Source: Brucella pituitosa (GTDB taxonomy: Bacteria; Pseudomonadota; Alphaproteobacteria; Rhizobiales; Rhizobiaceae). From it: a DNA stretch of 64,000 bases. Below the pieces are notes generated by a model that had not been told where the DNA came from, made no database searches, and saw nothing but the letters and a program-made list of their open reading frames with translations. The position numbers were made by a program, and so were the translations under genes. Positions 45,592 to 54,731 of this stretch are shown here, piece by piece (within the stretch, counting starts at the first letter, position 1; every line of letters begins with the position of its first letter). The stretch covers positions 434,001 to 498,000 of the forward strand of contig NZ_PYSY02000002.1 in assembly GCF_003049685.1 (NCBI RefSeq), given 5' to 3'.

Positions 45592-45812
45592 CGAATAGTT
45601 CCTGCTTCTTTGATCCGCTTAGCGGAAGATTTCGACGGTTGGATATTGGATATCCGGTGAGGTGTGATCGGGAATTTTGTGCGGCTGCGGGCAGTTTAGG
45701 GCCCGCAATCCTGTGGTGAGCAGTTGGTACTGCTAAGATCGATTTTCGGCGCAGTTTCATCGCAATGCACACCTGTGCATCTTCAAGATTCCTGCCGAAT
45801 TGATCGATCAAA

Positions 45813-46886
45813 TCACTTGTCGAACAGAAATAGAGCCTGTTCGGGAATGCGAATTTCTACCTGTGAGCCGGGTTCGCGACTTTCCGGGGCATCGACCAGA
45901 AGATGCCTGCCGCCTACGCTAATCATGTGTCGCCAAAGGCCGCCCGGATAGCTGGTCTGGTCGACGGTTCCGGACAGGATAAGTTCCGGCGTTGTGGCTG
46001 AATTGGACGAACCGGGTGCCGCGAGCTTTGCCGCTTCGCTGCGAAAGCGCGCTTTAGCAATACCGTCAGATAAGTTACGGCGACCCGCCGGAATTGTGCT
46101 CGCCTTGTTATCTGGTCCGGCGGCAATCTCGATACGGTCAGCCTTGACCGTAACAGGCAGCTCAATAAGGTTTTCAGCCCCCATGAATGCCGCTACAAAA
46201 TCAGAAGCCGGGTGATTGTAGACTTCTTCGGGAGCACCGGCTTGTGCCACTTCACCGTTGTTCAGGATCACGATGCGATCTGCCATGACCATGGCTTCTT
46301 CGCGATCATGGGTCACATGAACCGCGGTAATGCCAAGGCGACGCTGTAGGGCGCTGATCTCATGACGAACCGACAGGCGAATACGTGCATCAAGATTGGA
46401 AAGCGGTTCATCGAGCAACAGGATATCGGGTTCAATAGCCAGTGCGCGTCCAAGTGCAACACGCTGGCGCTGGCCACCGGATAGTGCAGCTGGCTTACGA
46501 TCAAGAAGGGCGTCAAGCCCCAGAAGGCGCGCAACTTCCTGAACTTTTTGTCGGATTGTATCTTTTGCAGTTCCGCGAATGCGCAATCCATAACCAATGT
46601 TCTGGGCAACTGTCATATGCGGCCAGAGCGCATAGGACTGAAAAACCAAAGCCATGCCGCGCTTGTCTGGCGGAAGGCGAGTGACATCCTTACCACCGAC
46701 GCGGATCGCTCCATCGCTAGGCGTATTGAAGCCCGCAATCGCACGCAGCAAAGTTGTTTTTCCACAGCCCGATGAGCCAAGCAGCGCTACGAATTCACCT
46801 TTCTTGACCGAAAGGTCTACACCTTTAAGAATCTCATTATTGCCATAACGGACGCGTGCATCCGCTACCTCCAAAAACGCAGGCAT
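45813..46886 (-). CDS. ABC transporter ATP-binding protein (PotA/FbpC-like)
   Basis: 357 aa ATPase. Walker A GSSGCGKTT, signature [15 protein letters not shown], Walker [18 protein letters not shown]-loop VTHDREEAMVMADR. The C-terminal TOBE region is about 120 residues and ends EIRIPEQALFLFDK. ATG 46886 is chosen because GGGAGG lies 8 bases upstream; a longer frame begins before that site. It is the first gene of the operon ATPase, binding protein, two permeases, LacI regulator, 2H phosphoesterase. Confidence 0.9.
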   Translation of the reverse strand: MPAFLEVADARVRYGNNEILKGVDLSVKKGEFVALLGSSGCGKTTLLRAIAGFNTPSDGAIRVGGKDVTRLPPDKRGMALVFQSYALWPHMTVAQNIGYGLRIRGTAKDTIRQKVQEVARLLGLDALLDRKPAALSGGQRQRVALGRALAIEPDILLLDEPLSNLDARIRLSVRHEISALQRRLGITAVHVTHDREEAMVMADRIVILNNGEVAQAGAPEEVYNHPASDFVAAFMGAENLIELPVTVKADRIEIAAGPDNKASTIPAGRRNLSDGIAKARFRSEAAKLAAPGSSNSATTPELILSGTVDQTSYPGGLWRHMISVGGRHLLVDAPESREPGSQVEIRIPEQALFLFDK

Positions 46887-47096
46887 ATGCGTATCCTCCC
46901 CAGGATCGACGGCCGGTTTTATTTTTTCTGCACAGCCGTGCAATCTGGATTGAAGCATTTTTATTTTACCTCGACAAGCAACAAATTGAATTGCGCTGGA
47001 AAATCGTGAGCAGCTTTTATCAGCTGCCTGTTGATGTCGTTATCTAACGAGGTTTTATAACAGTCGTATGACTGGAGCTGCGCAGCTGTGCTAAAA

Positions 47097-47124
47097 CGTG
47101 GACAGCTTTGCAAAGCTGTCCACG
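47097..47124 (-). terminator. Perfect 28-bp palindrome, terminator of sit operon
   Basis: CGTGGACAGCTTTG and CAAAGCTGTCCACG are exact reverse complements with no spacer. On the minus strand it is followed by TTTT, so it terminates sitABCD 49 bp past sitD. Two smaller palindromes (CAGTC-GTAT-GACTG at 47061, AGCTGCGCAGCT at 47076) lie beside it. Confidence 0.8.
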
Positions 47125-47172
47125 CTGCACGCAAGCAGCCCTCAGATAAGGGAGCGGCTTACAAATAAATAA

Positions 47173-48027
47173 TCAAACAGTCTCGGCCTCATGCTGTGCT
47201 TCTGTTCGCGCTGTGCGCCATGATGAGAACAGGAACGCTACAATGAAAATTACAGTCATCAACAGTACGATTGTCGGAGCAGGGGCGCTGTCGATAAAGA
47301 AAGACAGATAAACTCCCATGAATGATGAAAAGACTGCAACAATAACTGCGACAATCATCATGCTGCTGAACCTGCGGGTGAGCAGAAAGGCGATTGCACC
47401 GGGCGCTATGAGCAGTGAGATGGCGAGAATAATGCCGACTGCTTTCAGAACACCGACAATCGTCAGCGAAATGAGGCACAGAAGCCCATAATGCAGAAGC
47501 CTGACGGGCAATCCGACCGCACGTGCTTGTGCCGGATCGAATGCATGAAGCAGAAAATCTCGCCATTTCACAATAAGTACACCGGCGGTCACCGCGGCGA
47601 TGATTGCGGTTTCGATGAGATCGCCTGTGTTGATGCCCAGAATATCACCGAACAGAATGTGATCGAGGTGCACATTTGCGCGTACCGATACGTAAAGCAC
47701 AAGCCCCAGCCCGAACATTCCGGAGAAAACAATACCCATCACCGTATCTTGCTTGATACGGCTGTTTTCCTTGAGAAATCCGGTCGCAAGAGCGCAGATC
47801 ATGCCTGCAATGAAAGCACCGATGCCAAAGGGCAGCCCCACCATATAGGCAATGACGACGCCCGGCAGAACTGCATGACTGATAGCGTCGCCCATCAGTG
47901 ACCAGCCTTTAAGCACCAGAAAGCAGGAGAGCAGGGCGGTTGGTATGGCAATCAGCACCGAAGCGATCAGCGCATAGACCATGAAATCGAACTGAAATGG
48001 CATCAAAAGCATGTCAGGAAAACTCAT
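47173..48027 (-). CDS. sitD: Manganese/iron ABC transporter permease SitD
   Basis: 284 aa ABC-3 family permease with 8-9 hydrophobic segments. VLKGWSLMGDAISHAVLPGVV is the conserved ABC-3 motif. The chosen ATG at 48027 overlaps the sitC stop (ATGA), which decides against a much longer frame that runs through sitC. It ends with a short hydrophilic tail. The pair of related permeases sitC/sitD distinguishes this importer from ZnuABC. Confidence 0.88.
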   Translation of the reverse strand: MSFPDMLLMPFQFDFMVYALIASVLIAIPTALLSCFLVLKGWSLMGDAISHAVLPGVVIAYMVGLPFGIGAFIAGMICALATGFLKENSRIKQDTVMGIVFSGMFGLGLVLYVSVRANVHLDHILFGDILGINTGDLIETAIIAAVTAGVLIVKWRDFLLHAFDPAQARAVGLPVRLLHYGLLCLISLTIVGVLKAVGIILAISLLIAPGAIAFLLTRRFSSMMIVAVIVAVFSSFMGVYLSFFIDSAPAPTIVLLMTVIFIVAFLFSSWRTARTEAQHEAETV

Positions 48028-48887
48028 GGCTGCACCTCCCGCAATGCGCTCGCCGCACGTCTTCTCGCTGCCAGCATTCCATGTTTGGGTGCGAGAAAGA
48101 ACACAGTCAGGAAGACCAGTGTCTGCAACACGACAATGATGCCGCCGGTGGCGCCGTCCATGAAATAGCTGACATAGGCACCGATAAAGCTCGTCAGCGC
48201 GCCAATAATGACGGCAATCCATAAAAGCCGCGAGAAACGGTCCGTCAGAAGATAAGCCGTGGCGCCGGGGGTCACAACCATACAGATTACCAGAAACGCG
48301 CCCACCGTCTGCATTGCAGCAACCGTCGAGGCCGAAAGCAGCGTGAAGAACATGATTTTCAGTGCGGTTGGTTTTAGGCCGATCGAACGTGCATGGCTTT
48401 CGTCAAAAAAGACCACCATCAGGTCTTTCCATTTCAACAGCAGCAATGCAAGCGAGACAAAGCCGATGATCGCCAGTTGCAGGATATCGCCCGGTGTGAT
48501 CGCGAGGATATTGCCGAGCACGATTGTCTGAATGCTGATCGAGGTTGGCCGTAGTGAAATCATGAAAAGGCCAAGCCCAAAGAAGGCCGTGAAAATCAGC
48601 CCGATGATCGCATCTTCTTTGAGCTTGGTACGCTGATTGAGAAACAGCATGGCCGCAGCTGCCAGCCCACCGGAGAAGAATGCTCCTATGGAAAAGGGCA
48701 GGCCCAGCATATAGGCACCCGCAACGCCCGGAACGATGGAGTGGGAGAGGGCGTCACCAATCAGCGACCAGCCTTTAAGCATCAGATAGGCAGATAGAAA
48801 CGCACAGACACCACCGACAAGGGCAGAAACCCACATCGCATTGATCATATAACCATATTGGAACGGTTCAAGCAGAAGGGCCATCAA
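48024..48887 (-). CDS. sitC: Manganese/iron ABC transporter permease SitC
   Basis: 287 aa ABC-3 family permease with [27 protein letters not shown] as the family motif and about eight hydrophobic segments. It is paralogous to SitD, with which it should form a heterodimer. Its start overlaps the sitB stop by 4 bases. Confidence 0.88.
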   Translation of the reverse strand: MMALLLEPFQYGYMINAMWVSALVGGVCAFLSAYLMLKGWSLIGDALSHSIVPGVAGAYMLGLPFSIGAFFSGGLAAAAMLFLNQRTKLKEDAIIGLIFTAFFGLGLFMISLRPTSISIQTIVLGNILAITPGDILQLAIIGFVSLALLLLKWKDLMVVFFDESHARSIGLKPTALKIMFFTLLSASTVAAMQTVGAFLVICMVVTPGATAYLLTDRFSRLLWIAVIIGALTSFIGAYVSYFMDGATGGIIVVLQTLVFLTVFFLAPKHGMLAARRRAASALREVQP

Positions 48888-49771
48888 TCGTGTCCCTTTG
48901 TGTTTTGCTCGTATAGAACAAAAGGCCGCTCATCATCGGTGATTACACCGACAGCCGAGCGATTTTGTTTGGTTGCCTCATCCAAAACCAGATGACGCAG
49001 AACGCCACCAAACGTCTTTTCCAGATTGGCTTGCGTAAAAATCTCTTCTGTGGGGCCGTAGGCGAGCACAGTATTCTTGACCAGAACCGTACGATCACAG
49101 AATTCCGGCACACTACCAAGATTGTGTGTCGAGACCAACATCACACGACCTTCATCACGAAGTCCGCGTAGAAGGGTAACGATTGCTTCTTCCGTCTTCA
49201 CATCCACACCGGTGAACGGCTCATCAAGCAGGATTACGCGGCCATCCTGCGCAAGTGCACGTGCGAGAAACACGCGCTTCTTCTGCCCCCCGGAGAGTTC
49301 ACCGATCTGACGCTTGCGATATTCGAGCATATTGACACGGCCCAGGGCATTTTCGACCGCTTCGTGATCAGCACGGCGGGGAATCCGCATCATACCCATA
49401 TGGCCGTAACGTCCCATCATGACGACGTCCTCGACCAGAACAGGAAAGTTCCAGTCAACTTCTTCGCTTTGTGGAACATAGGCGACAAGATTTTTCTTTA
49501 GCGCTTCTTTGACCGACAGACCAAGGATTGTGATTTCACCTTTGGCAAGGCGCACAAAGCCCATAATAGCCTTGAACAGCGTCGACTTGCCCGAGCCATT
49601 CACACCAACAAGGGCTGTAATTGTTCCAGTCGGGATATTGAAAGTCGCATTGCGCAAGGCAGTATGCCCGTTGCGATAGGTTACAGTCGCATCTTTGACG
49701 TTCAACCCGTTGGCCGCGCTTTGTTCAAGCGCAGCTAGATTGTCAGCATGATGACTGATCGAGACGTTCAT
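48884..49771 (-). CDS. sitB: Manganese/iron ABC transporter ATPase SitB
   Basis: 295 aa ATPase. Walker [10 protein letters not shown], signature [15 protein letters not shown], Walker [18 protein letters not shown]-loop STHNLGS. An N-terminal extension of about 30 residues precedes the ABC domain, and the His-containing C-terminus ends QNTKGHD. Its ATG overlaps the sitA stop by 4 bases, so all four sit genes are translationally coupled. Confidence 0.9.
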   Translation of the reverse strand: MNVSISHHADNLAALEQSAANGLNVKDATVTYRNGHTALRNATFNIPTGTITALVGVNGSGKSTLFKAIMGFVRLAKGEITILGLSVKEALKKNLVAYVPQSEEVDWNFPVLVEDVVMMGRYGHMGMMRIPRRADHEAVENALGRVNMLEYRKRQIGELSGGQKKRVFLARALAQDGRVILLDEPFTGVDVKTEEAIVTLLRGLRDEGRVMLVSTHNLGSVPEFCDRTVLVKNTVLAYGPTEEIFTQANLEKTFGGVLRHLVLDEATKQNRSAVGVITDDERPFVLYEQNTKGHD

Positions 49772-50673
49772 TGTTTGAGGCCTTTTGCAATGGTACTCGA
49801 AGTGACTTTCAGCAGATCAAGATAGGTTGGCACGGGTCCATCGGTTTCTGAAAGAGAATCGACATAAAGAACACCACCATATTTCGCGCCAGTTTCGCGC
49901 GCGACTTGCTCTGCAGGAGCGGCAGAGACCGTACTTTCCGAGAACACCGCAGTAATGCCATTCTCCCGCACGGCATCAATCACTTTGCGAACCTGCTGCG
50001 GCGTGCCTTGCTGATCAGCATTGATTGGCCAGAGATACAGTTCTTTCAGGTTGAAATCTCGTGCGAGATAAGAAAACGCACCTTCGCTCGTCACCAGCCA
50101 GCGCTTGTCTGCCGGAATTGAATCAAGCTCAGCATGGATCGGATCAATCGCAGCCTTGATTTGCGCTTTATAATTTTCTGCATTCGCCTTGTAGATGTCC
50201 GCATTCTCCGGATCATATTTTACAAAGGCATCACGGATATTGTCGACATAGATGAGAGCCGAGGTAGGGGACATCCAAGCATGAGGATTGGGTTTGCCGC
50301 TATATGGGCCTTCGCTGATATCCATCGGTACAACGCCGTCAGACGCAACCGCGCTTGGCACATCTTTCAGTCGCGAGAAGAATTTTTCGAACCACAATTC
50401 TAGCCCAAGGCCATTCCACAAAACCAGTTTCGCATCCTGTGCCTTAATAAGATCACCGGGTGTTGGCTGATATTCATGAATTTCAGCGCCTGGCTTCGTA
50501 ATTGATTCAACCGTTGCTGCGTCACCCGCAACATTGCGTGCAATGTCCGCAATCACCGTGAATGTGGTCACAGCTTTGAACTTTTCAGCAGCCAAAGCCG
50601 CGCCAGACACTGCGCAAAGCAACACACTCCCGGTAAGGCCAGCCGTCAGAGCCCGCATGAAAAGTCGAATCAT
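49768..50673 (-). CDS. sitA: Manganese/iron-binding protein SitA (ZnuA/PsaA family)
   Basis: 301 aa metal-binding periplasmic protein. Signal peptide ends SGAALA; the mature part starts [28 protein letters not shown]. Metal ligands of the family are visible: [32 protein letters not shown] and the terminal-lobe Asp in YVDSL. There is no His-rich loop, which favours Mn2+/Fe2+ over Zn2+. ATG 50673 is chosen because GGAG lies 6 bases upstream. A perfect Mur-type palindrome lies 65 bp before the start. Confidence 0.92.
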   Translation of the reverse strand: MIRLFMRALTAGLTGSVLLCAVSGAALAAEKFKAVTTFTVIADIARNVAGDAATVESITKPGAEIHEYQPTPGDLIKAQDAKLVLWNGLGLELWFEKFFSRLKDVPSAVASDGVVPMDISEGPYSGKPNPHAWMSPTSALIYVDNIRDAFVKYDPENADIYKANAENYKAQIKAAIDPIHAELDSIPADKRWLVTSEGAFSYLARDFNLKELYLWPINADQQGTPQQVRKVIDAVRENGITAVFSESTVSAAPAEQVARETGAKYGGVLYVDSLSETDGPVPTYLDLLKVTSSTIAKGLKQ

Positions 50674-50737
50674 TCTCATCTCCTTGATGCCAATCATTTG
50701 CAATTGCATAAAACAGAAAATAGCTACTCACAAGCGC

Positions 50738-50758
50738 TTTTGCAAATCATTTGCAAAA
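50738..50758. promoter_or_regulatory. Mur/Fur-alpha box of the sit operon
   Basis: TTTTGCAAAT-C-ATTTGCAAAA is a perfect 10-1-10 inverted repeat. It matches the TGCAAAT-n-ATTTGCA motif of the manganese-responsive Mur (Fur-family) regulator in rhizobia and Brucella. A degenerate partner (CATTTGCAATTGCAT) lies nearer the start at 50694-50708. Confidence 0.8.
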
Positions 50759-50979
50759 AGGAAGAGTACATCTTACGGATCGAACAGCCTGATAAAAAGA
50801 AATTACACCTATAAATTGTATTTTTGATTTTTGTTGTGTAACTTCTCGTATCGTAGATATAGCCCTTTTGGGGTATTTCGGGCATTTTTTATATCAGAGA
50901 TACCAATTAGTTCGGCTTAGGCAGACGTGCATGCGTTCGGAATTATTCTCATATCTGTTTTTTTGAGACGGGAACAAAG

Positions 50980-51897
50980 ATGCATTCAAAAACCGTTAAT
51001 ATTAAGGAAAATCATGATTTTATGTCTGATCCAGCGACTTGCCCGAGACCGGGGCAGTACACCAAAATGATAAATTCCACAAAAAGCCGCTTCACCTATG
51101 GCGTGACTAAAGTTGGTCACCACGTTTATGCGTCGGATCAGGCTTTTGCGATGATCTTGTTAGAACCGGTACGCAATCTAAGGTGGAAATCAGAGGGTGA
51201 CGAAGAATTGGTTTCGAGTTACACCGCTGGAACGGCTTTCGTTATTCCCGCAAAACGAACCATGGAGACCTGCTGGACGGAACCTGTAGAATATCTGCAG
51301 GTAACGATCCCGACAGCCAGCAATTCGGTCGAGAATGAAAGAAACAGCGCGGCTGATCGAAGCGCCACAGCCGGCAGTATTGTAAGTTTTTCCAGCAAGC
51401 AGTGTCTGCAGGTGAGTCAGCTTGTCGTTGAGCAGTTGATGGAGCACGATGAAGAAAAGCAAGACTATCTTGCTTCTCTTCATTCCGTCCTAGCCCATTT
51501 GTTGCAACGGAATGCTCTGACAATTCGGTCATCGATGGTGATGCCAGCCGGTCTCAGCAGCTATGCAGCTCGTCAAATAGAGGCTTATTTGAAAGATAAA
51601 TTCCGTGAACCGGTGTCTGTGCCCGATATGGCTTTGGCTCTGGGGATATCGGCTGGGCACTTTGCAACACGTTTTCGAGAAAGCTTCGGACAGACGCCCC
51701 ACCAATATCTGATGAGCTTGCGGCTGGATGAAGCTGAGCGGTGGCTGAGAGAAACAGATATGCCAATCAGTACTATCGCGGCACGATTAAGTTTTTCAAG
51801 CCAGAGCCATCTTACAACCGCTCTACGAAAATACAGACGTCTTACACCTGGGGAAATCAGACGCCGCAGTTCACACCTGCGACACCGCAGGCCTTAA
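50980..51897 (+). CDS. AraC-family transcriptional regulator
   Basis: 305 aa regulator. The C-terminal about 100 residues hold the double HTH: VPDMALALGISAGHFATRFRESFGQTPHQYLMSLRLDEAERWL and PISTIAARLSFSSQSHLTTALRKYRRLTPGE. The N-terminal part (about 200 residues) has a cupin-like pattern without a family I can name. GGGAACAAAG precedes the ATG. It is not adjacent to an obvious target operon; sit is divergent 300 bp away. Confidence 0.9.
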   Translation: MHSKTVNIKENHDFMSDPATCPRPGQYTKMINSTKSRFTYGVTKVGHHVYASDQAFAMILLEPVRNLRWKSEGDEELVSSYTAGTAFVIPAKRTMETCWTEPVEYLQVTIPTASNSVENERNSAADRSATAGSIVSFSSKQCLQVSQLVVEQLMEHDEEKQDYLASLHSVLAHLLQRNALTIRSSMVMPAGLSSYAARQIEAYLKDKFREPVSVPDMALALGISAGHFATRFRESFGQTPHQYLMSLRLDEAERWLRETDMPISTIAARLSFSSQSHLTTALRKYRRLTPGEIRRRSSHLRHRRP

Positions 51898-51933
51898 ATA
51901 GCCCGCATATTAGATAGCAATCGTAGATGAAGA

Positions 51934-52215
51934 CTAATTCGCCGTTGTTGTCGAGCCACGTTTTAGCCATTTGCGCCAGATGTGAATTTCGCTTCTGCGT
52001 CGCAAGCGACGGACGCGATGAGAGTCGTGAGATAAGACGATTAAACCGAGTGGCAACATCCAGAAGCCAAGGACCGGTAAGAACCCCAATGCTCCACCGA
52101 CGACGAGTGAACCACCAAGTGTTCTTCGCATCATGACGGATTGCGGCATGGGGATTCGTTTTCCAAGAATCACAATCGCGCGTTTTCGTGGTTTTGGTTC
52201 GTATTCTTCAGTCAC
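51934..52215 (-). CDS. Small membrane protein, unknown function
   Basis: 93 aa. A basic N-terminus with PKPRKRAIVILGKRIPMPQS is followed by one or two hydrophobic segments (LGGSLVVGGALGFLPVLGFWMLPLGLIVLSHD) and an Arg-rich tail (HRVRRLRRRSEIHIWRKWLKR). The GFLPxLGxWxLPLGLxxLS pattern resembles PGPGW-type small membrane proteins. Positive flanks on both sides fit an inner-membrane hairpin. Monocistronic. Confidence 0.65.
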   Translation of the reverse strand: MTEEYEPKPRKRAIVILGKRIPMPQSVMMRRTLGGSLVVGGALGFLPVLGFWMLPLGLIVLSHDSHRVRRLRRRSEIHIWRKWLKRGSTTTAN

Positions 52216-52326
52216 TCGACATTTCTCACAGGTTGGAATGTGGCGTTCCGCATCTTGAAACGTACCAGAGAATATAGGGTTTCGCGATCAGAATGCAAAA
52301 AGTTGGAAAAAATTGAAATTAGGGCT

Positions 52327-52355
52327 TTGCAAATCAGAAATCCTCCTGCTATACG
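52327..52355 (+). promoter_or_regulatory. Sigma-70-type promoter of tRNA-Asn
   Basis: TTGCAA and TATACG are separated by exactly 17 bases, about 29 bases upstream of the tRNA. A GC-rich GCCACC discriminator follows the -10, as is typical for stable RNA promoters. Confidence 0.6.
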
Positions 52356-52383
52356 CCACCTCGCTGACGCAACGAGCACCTCT

Positions 52384-52458
52384 TCCCCGGTAGCTCAGTG
52401 GTAGAGCAACCGGCTGTTAACCGGTTGGTCGCTGGTTCGAATCCGGCCCGGGGAGCCA
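52384..52458 (+). tRNA. tRNA-Asn (GTT)
   Basis: Complete cloverleaf: acceptor TCCCCGG/CCGGGGA, D-stem GCTC/GAGC, anticodon arm ACCGG-CTGTTAA-CCGGT with anticodon GTT, T-arm GCTGG-TTCGAAT-CCGGC. Discriminator G and an encoded CCA end the gene. A small hairpin (ACTTAC-TTCAT-GTAAGT) directly follows at 52458-52474. No integrase or att repeat is next to it. Confidence 0.97.
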
Positions 52459-52474
52459 CTTACTTCATGTAAGT

Positions 52475-52933
52475 ATTTGGAGACATTACGTTTCTCCATC
52501 GACTCGAAATATTTCCAGTTTCATTTTTCAACGTGCCATTGAGAACTGTCTTTATTTGTTGTCATTGAATGACGATTGCGAATCGGTGTTTCATTTTGCT
52601 TCTTTGCCTAGAAAGCAATCTCGAACAGAGTTTATTTTATAGAATCGTAGCTTGTTTCATCAATCATGGAACCGGATTGCACCCGTCGCAGTTATATCTC
52701 TATCTATGCAGGAGAGAAATATGCTGACCGCAGATGCGATATGGCTTTTTGACGTTCAGATCACTGATCGCTGTACTTCCGATTCATTTTCTCGTTCTTC
52801 ATAAATGCTGGCGAGGTTCTGCGTTCAATCACATCAATCATATCTGCGTGTTAAAAACACAACGTGATGACACCGTATCCTGTTCTTCGACTATCCTGCC
52901 CAATATCGCCAAGTCTCATGAATGGAGAAAGAC
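52475..52933. other. 459-bp intergenic region after tRNA-Asn
   Basis: AT-rich, without a supported gene. A 27-codon frame at 52721-52804 has a GGAGAG site 6 bases upstream but no recognisable protein; an overlapping frame from 52734 encodes a hydrophobic stretch. It probably contains the promoter of the next gene. Confidence 0.4.
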
Positions 52934-53257
52934 ATGAAGCTTTCTGTGATTTCGCTGGCCGCTGCGATGGCCATGTTTTCATTTGGCGCGAATGCAGCGC
53001 CTGTTTCGATGCCGGAGCCTATCAATCAGAGCGGTTTGACGCATAAAGTCGATTATCGGTGTGGACCGGGTCGTGTAACTGACCGTCGCGGACGTTGCGT
53101 GCGTGTACGTCGTGATGCACCGCCGCCGTCACCTCGCTGGCATCGCGATCGCCCATCCCGTGATTGGAGAGGCGACCGCCATCACAGGTCTGATAGGCAT
53201 TACCGTGATCGGGGCAATGGCTACTTCATTCCCAAAAAACGCGAATCTCACAACTAG
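52934..53257 (+). CDS. Small secreted Arg-rich protein, unknown function
   Basis: 107 aa. Signal peptide ends FGANA-AP. The mature part has a short Cys pair in DYRCGPGRVTDRRGRCVRVRRD, a pattern seen in small periplasmic GCG-type (GxCxPGxxxxxxxxC) proteins of Rhizobiales, then an Arg/His/Asp-rich tail. GGAGAAAGAC precedes the ATG at 52934. Its TAG stop is the first three bases of a dispersed repeat. Function unknown; perhaps envelope-associated. Confidence 0.65.
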   Translation: MKLSVISLAAAMAMFSFGANAAPVSMPEPINQSGLTHKVDYRCGPGRVTDRRGRCVRVRRDAPPPSPRWHRDRPSRDWRGDRHHRSDRHYRDRGNGYFIPKKRESHN

Positions 53258-53360
53258 AGCGCCGGGCGCCCTATTGGGCGCGCAAAGGTCGCTCTAACAC
53301 TTTAAAATTAGAGCATAATTTTATCTTAAACTGATCCAAGTTTAAGGAATTATGCTCTAG
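53255..53360. repeat. Dispersed palindromic element, copy 9
   Basis: 106 bp, bounded by TAGAGC and GCTCTAG, nearly identical to the copy at 26526 including both internal hairpins. It overlaps the stop codon of the preceding gene. Confidence 0.88.
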
Positions 53361-53486
53361 AATTATCCAGCCCGTCAAATCTACAATATTGCCCTGTCAG
53401 CTCAACAGCCGGCAGGGTTTTTTGCACGCCCTTGACTTGGCGATACATCGCTACATTATCAAGCTAAGATCAATTGGGTGGACGCT

Positions 53487-53873
53487 ATGAAAAGATCTCT
53501 TCTTGCTGCCATTATTGCTTTTTCCGCTTCGCCGGTTTTTGCGGATAAACTCTATGACAAGTGTATTGACCAGTCTGACGGAACCAATACTGCGTGGGGA
53601 CAGTGTGGTGGTGACTGGCTAAAGCGCGCCGACGGTAAGCTGAATGCGACCTGGAAGAAAATCTATGGTCAGGCTGACGGGCAAACCAAAACCGATCTGC
53701 TGGCTGAACAACGTTTATGGAACAGCTATAAAGAATCGTCCTGCAATTTCTATGCAAATGGCGATTGGGGAAGGGAAGGCCAAATACTGCATTATCCTAG
53801 CTGCAGAGCGAGCGTGATCGAAGCTCGCACAAAGCAATTACAGGAATATATCTCATTCACTGCTGGTCAGTAG
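53487..53873 (+). CDS. LprI/DUF1311-family secreted protein
   Basis: 128 aa. Signal peptide ends SPVFA-DK. The mature part has the DUF1311 pattern: a Cys-containing N-terminal segment, LNATWKKIYGQ, LLAEQRLWNSYKESSCNFY and a final Cys in YPSCRASVIEARTKQL. The four Cys are likely disulfide-bonded. Members include the mycobacterial lysozyme inhibitor LprI. GGGTGG precedes the ATG; a GTG three codons earlier is possible. Confidence 0.82.
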   Translation: MKRSLLAAIIAFSASPVFADKLYDKCIDQSDGTNTAWGQCGGDWLKRADGKLNATWKKIYGQADGQTKTDLLAEQRLWNSYKESSCNFYANGDWGREGQILHYPSCRASVIEARTKQLQEYISFTAGQ

Positions 53874-53889
53874 GGCTGCCCCGCAAACG

Positions 53890-54555
53890 TTAGGAGAGGT
53901 CTAGACAACCCTGCCTGCGTTTTGGTGTTCGACGTGGAAGCTGTCCGAAAGGACGGCTTGGATAGGGCTTGAGATTGGCTGGTTCCTGCCAAGCATTGAT
54001 TGGCGGTATCGGCAGTTTTGATCCCTGTTGATGCAAATAAAGACTTGCCGTCAAATAAGCATCTTCCAGAGCCCCATGGCGAACGCCTACACGCGATAAA
54101 CCGATTCTGGAAAGACAATGGTCCAGCTTGGCAGATTCGCCTCTCCAGAGCCGTCTGGCGCCATCCATCGTGCAATAGACCGGCTGACTGAGCATCTGGA
54201 CTTCGGCCTTGCGGAATTCCCGTTGAATATAACGCATATCAAATTCAGCGTTGTGCGCCACCAGTTCGTCTGCCCAGCCGAGCCACTGCCGCAATGAGTT
54301 TGCCAGATCGGCAAACAGATCCTGATAGCGCGTCATCCAGTTGTCAAATCCATGAACCGCTTCAGCTTGCGGTGAACTGTCTTTTCTTGGATCGAAAATC
54401 AAATAGAGCGACTGCTTAAGCAGTTCGTCACCTTCAATTTTCACCGCGCCAAGCGTGATAATGCGATCATACGGTAATAGTCCCGTCGTTTCAGTATCGA
54501 AAACAATGATCTTTTTCTTACGTGTGTGGACTGCGGGTGTGAAAATATCTGTCAT
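53890..54555 (-). CDS. DEDDh 3'-5' exonuclease (DnaQ/PolC-like)
   Basis: 221 aa. All acidic residues of the DEDDh fold are visible: Exo I IVFDTETTGLLPYDR, Exo II LVAHNAEFDMRYI, and Exo III HGALEDAYLTASLY with the preceding His. The overall size suits a stand-alone DnaQ-family exonuclease that trims DNA or RNA 3' ends, not the full replicative epsilon subunit. It converges on the LprI-like gene with 16 bp between. Confidence 0.88.
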   Translation of the reverse strand: MTDIFTPAVHTRKKKIIVFDTETTGLLPYDRIITLGAVKIEGDELLKQSLYLIFDPRKDSSPQAEAVHGFDNWMTRYQDLFADLANSLRQWLGWADELVAHNAEFDMRYIQREFRKAEVQMLSQPVYCTMDGARRLWRGESAKLDHCLSRIGLSRVGVRHGALEDAYLTASLYLHQQGSKLPIPPINAWQEPANLKPYPSRPFGQLPRRTPKRRQGCLDLS

Positions 54556-54731
54556 GCTATGCCTTGTTCATGCTTTGCCGAAATAAGCATATTTCCTGAA
54601 CAAGTTGAAGGTTTGTAAAATTGGGAGAGCGACGAAAAGACCAGCTTAAATGTGACACCAATAGCGGTATATGGTCGAGCTGAAAAATTCAGGCAATTAG
54701 CTACCCGCAAATTTTGGACGCAAATACAATC

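Noticed and set aside
45800..45811. TTGATCGATCAA palindrome after the ATPase gene as LacI operator
   Set aside because: It lies two bases past the stop of the first gene and not at the operon promoter; short GATCGATC palindromes occur by chance.
52721..52804. 27-codon frame with GGAGAG upstream after the tRNA
   Set aside because: The peptide has no clear signal or membrane pattern and the overlapping frame from 52734 competes; not enough to call a gene.
52384..53360. tRNA-associated integration site or genomic island
   Set aside because: No integrase and no direct repeat of the tRNA 3' end were seen downstream; neighbours are ordinary chromosomal genes.
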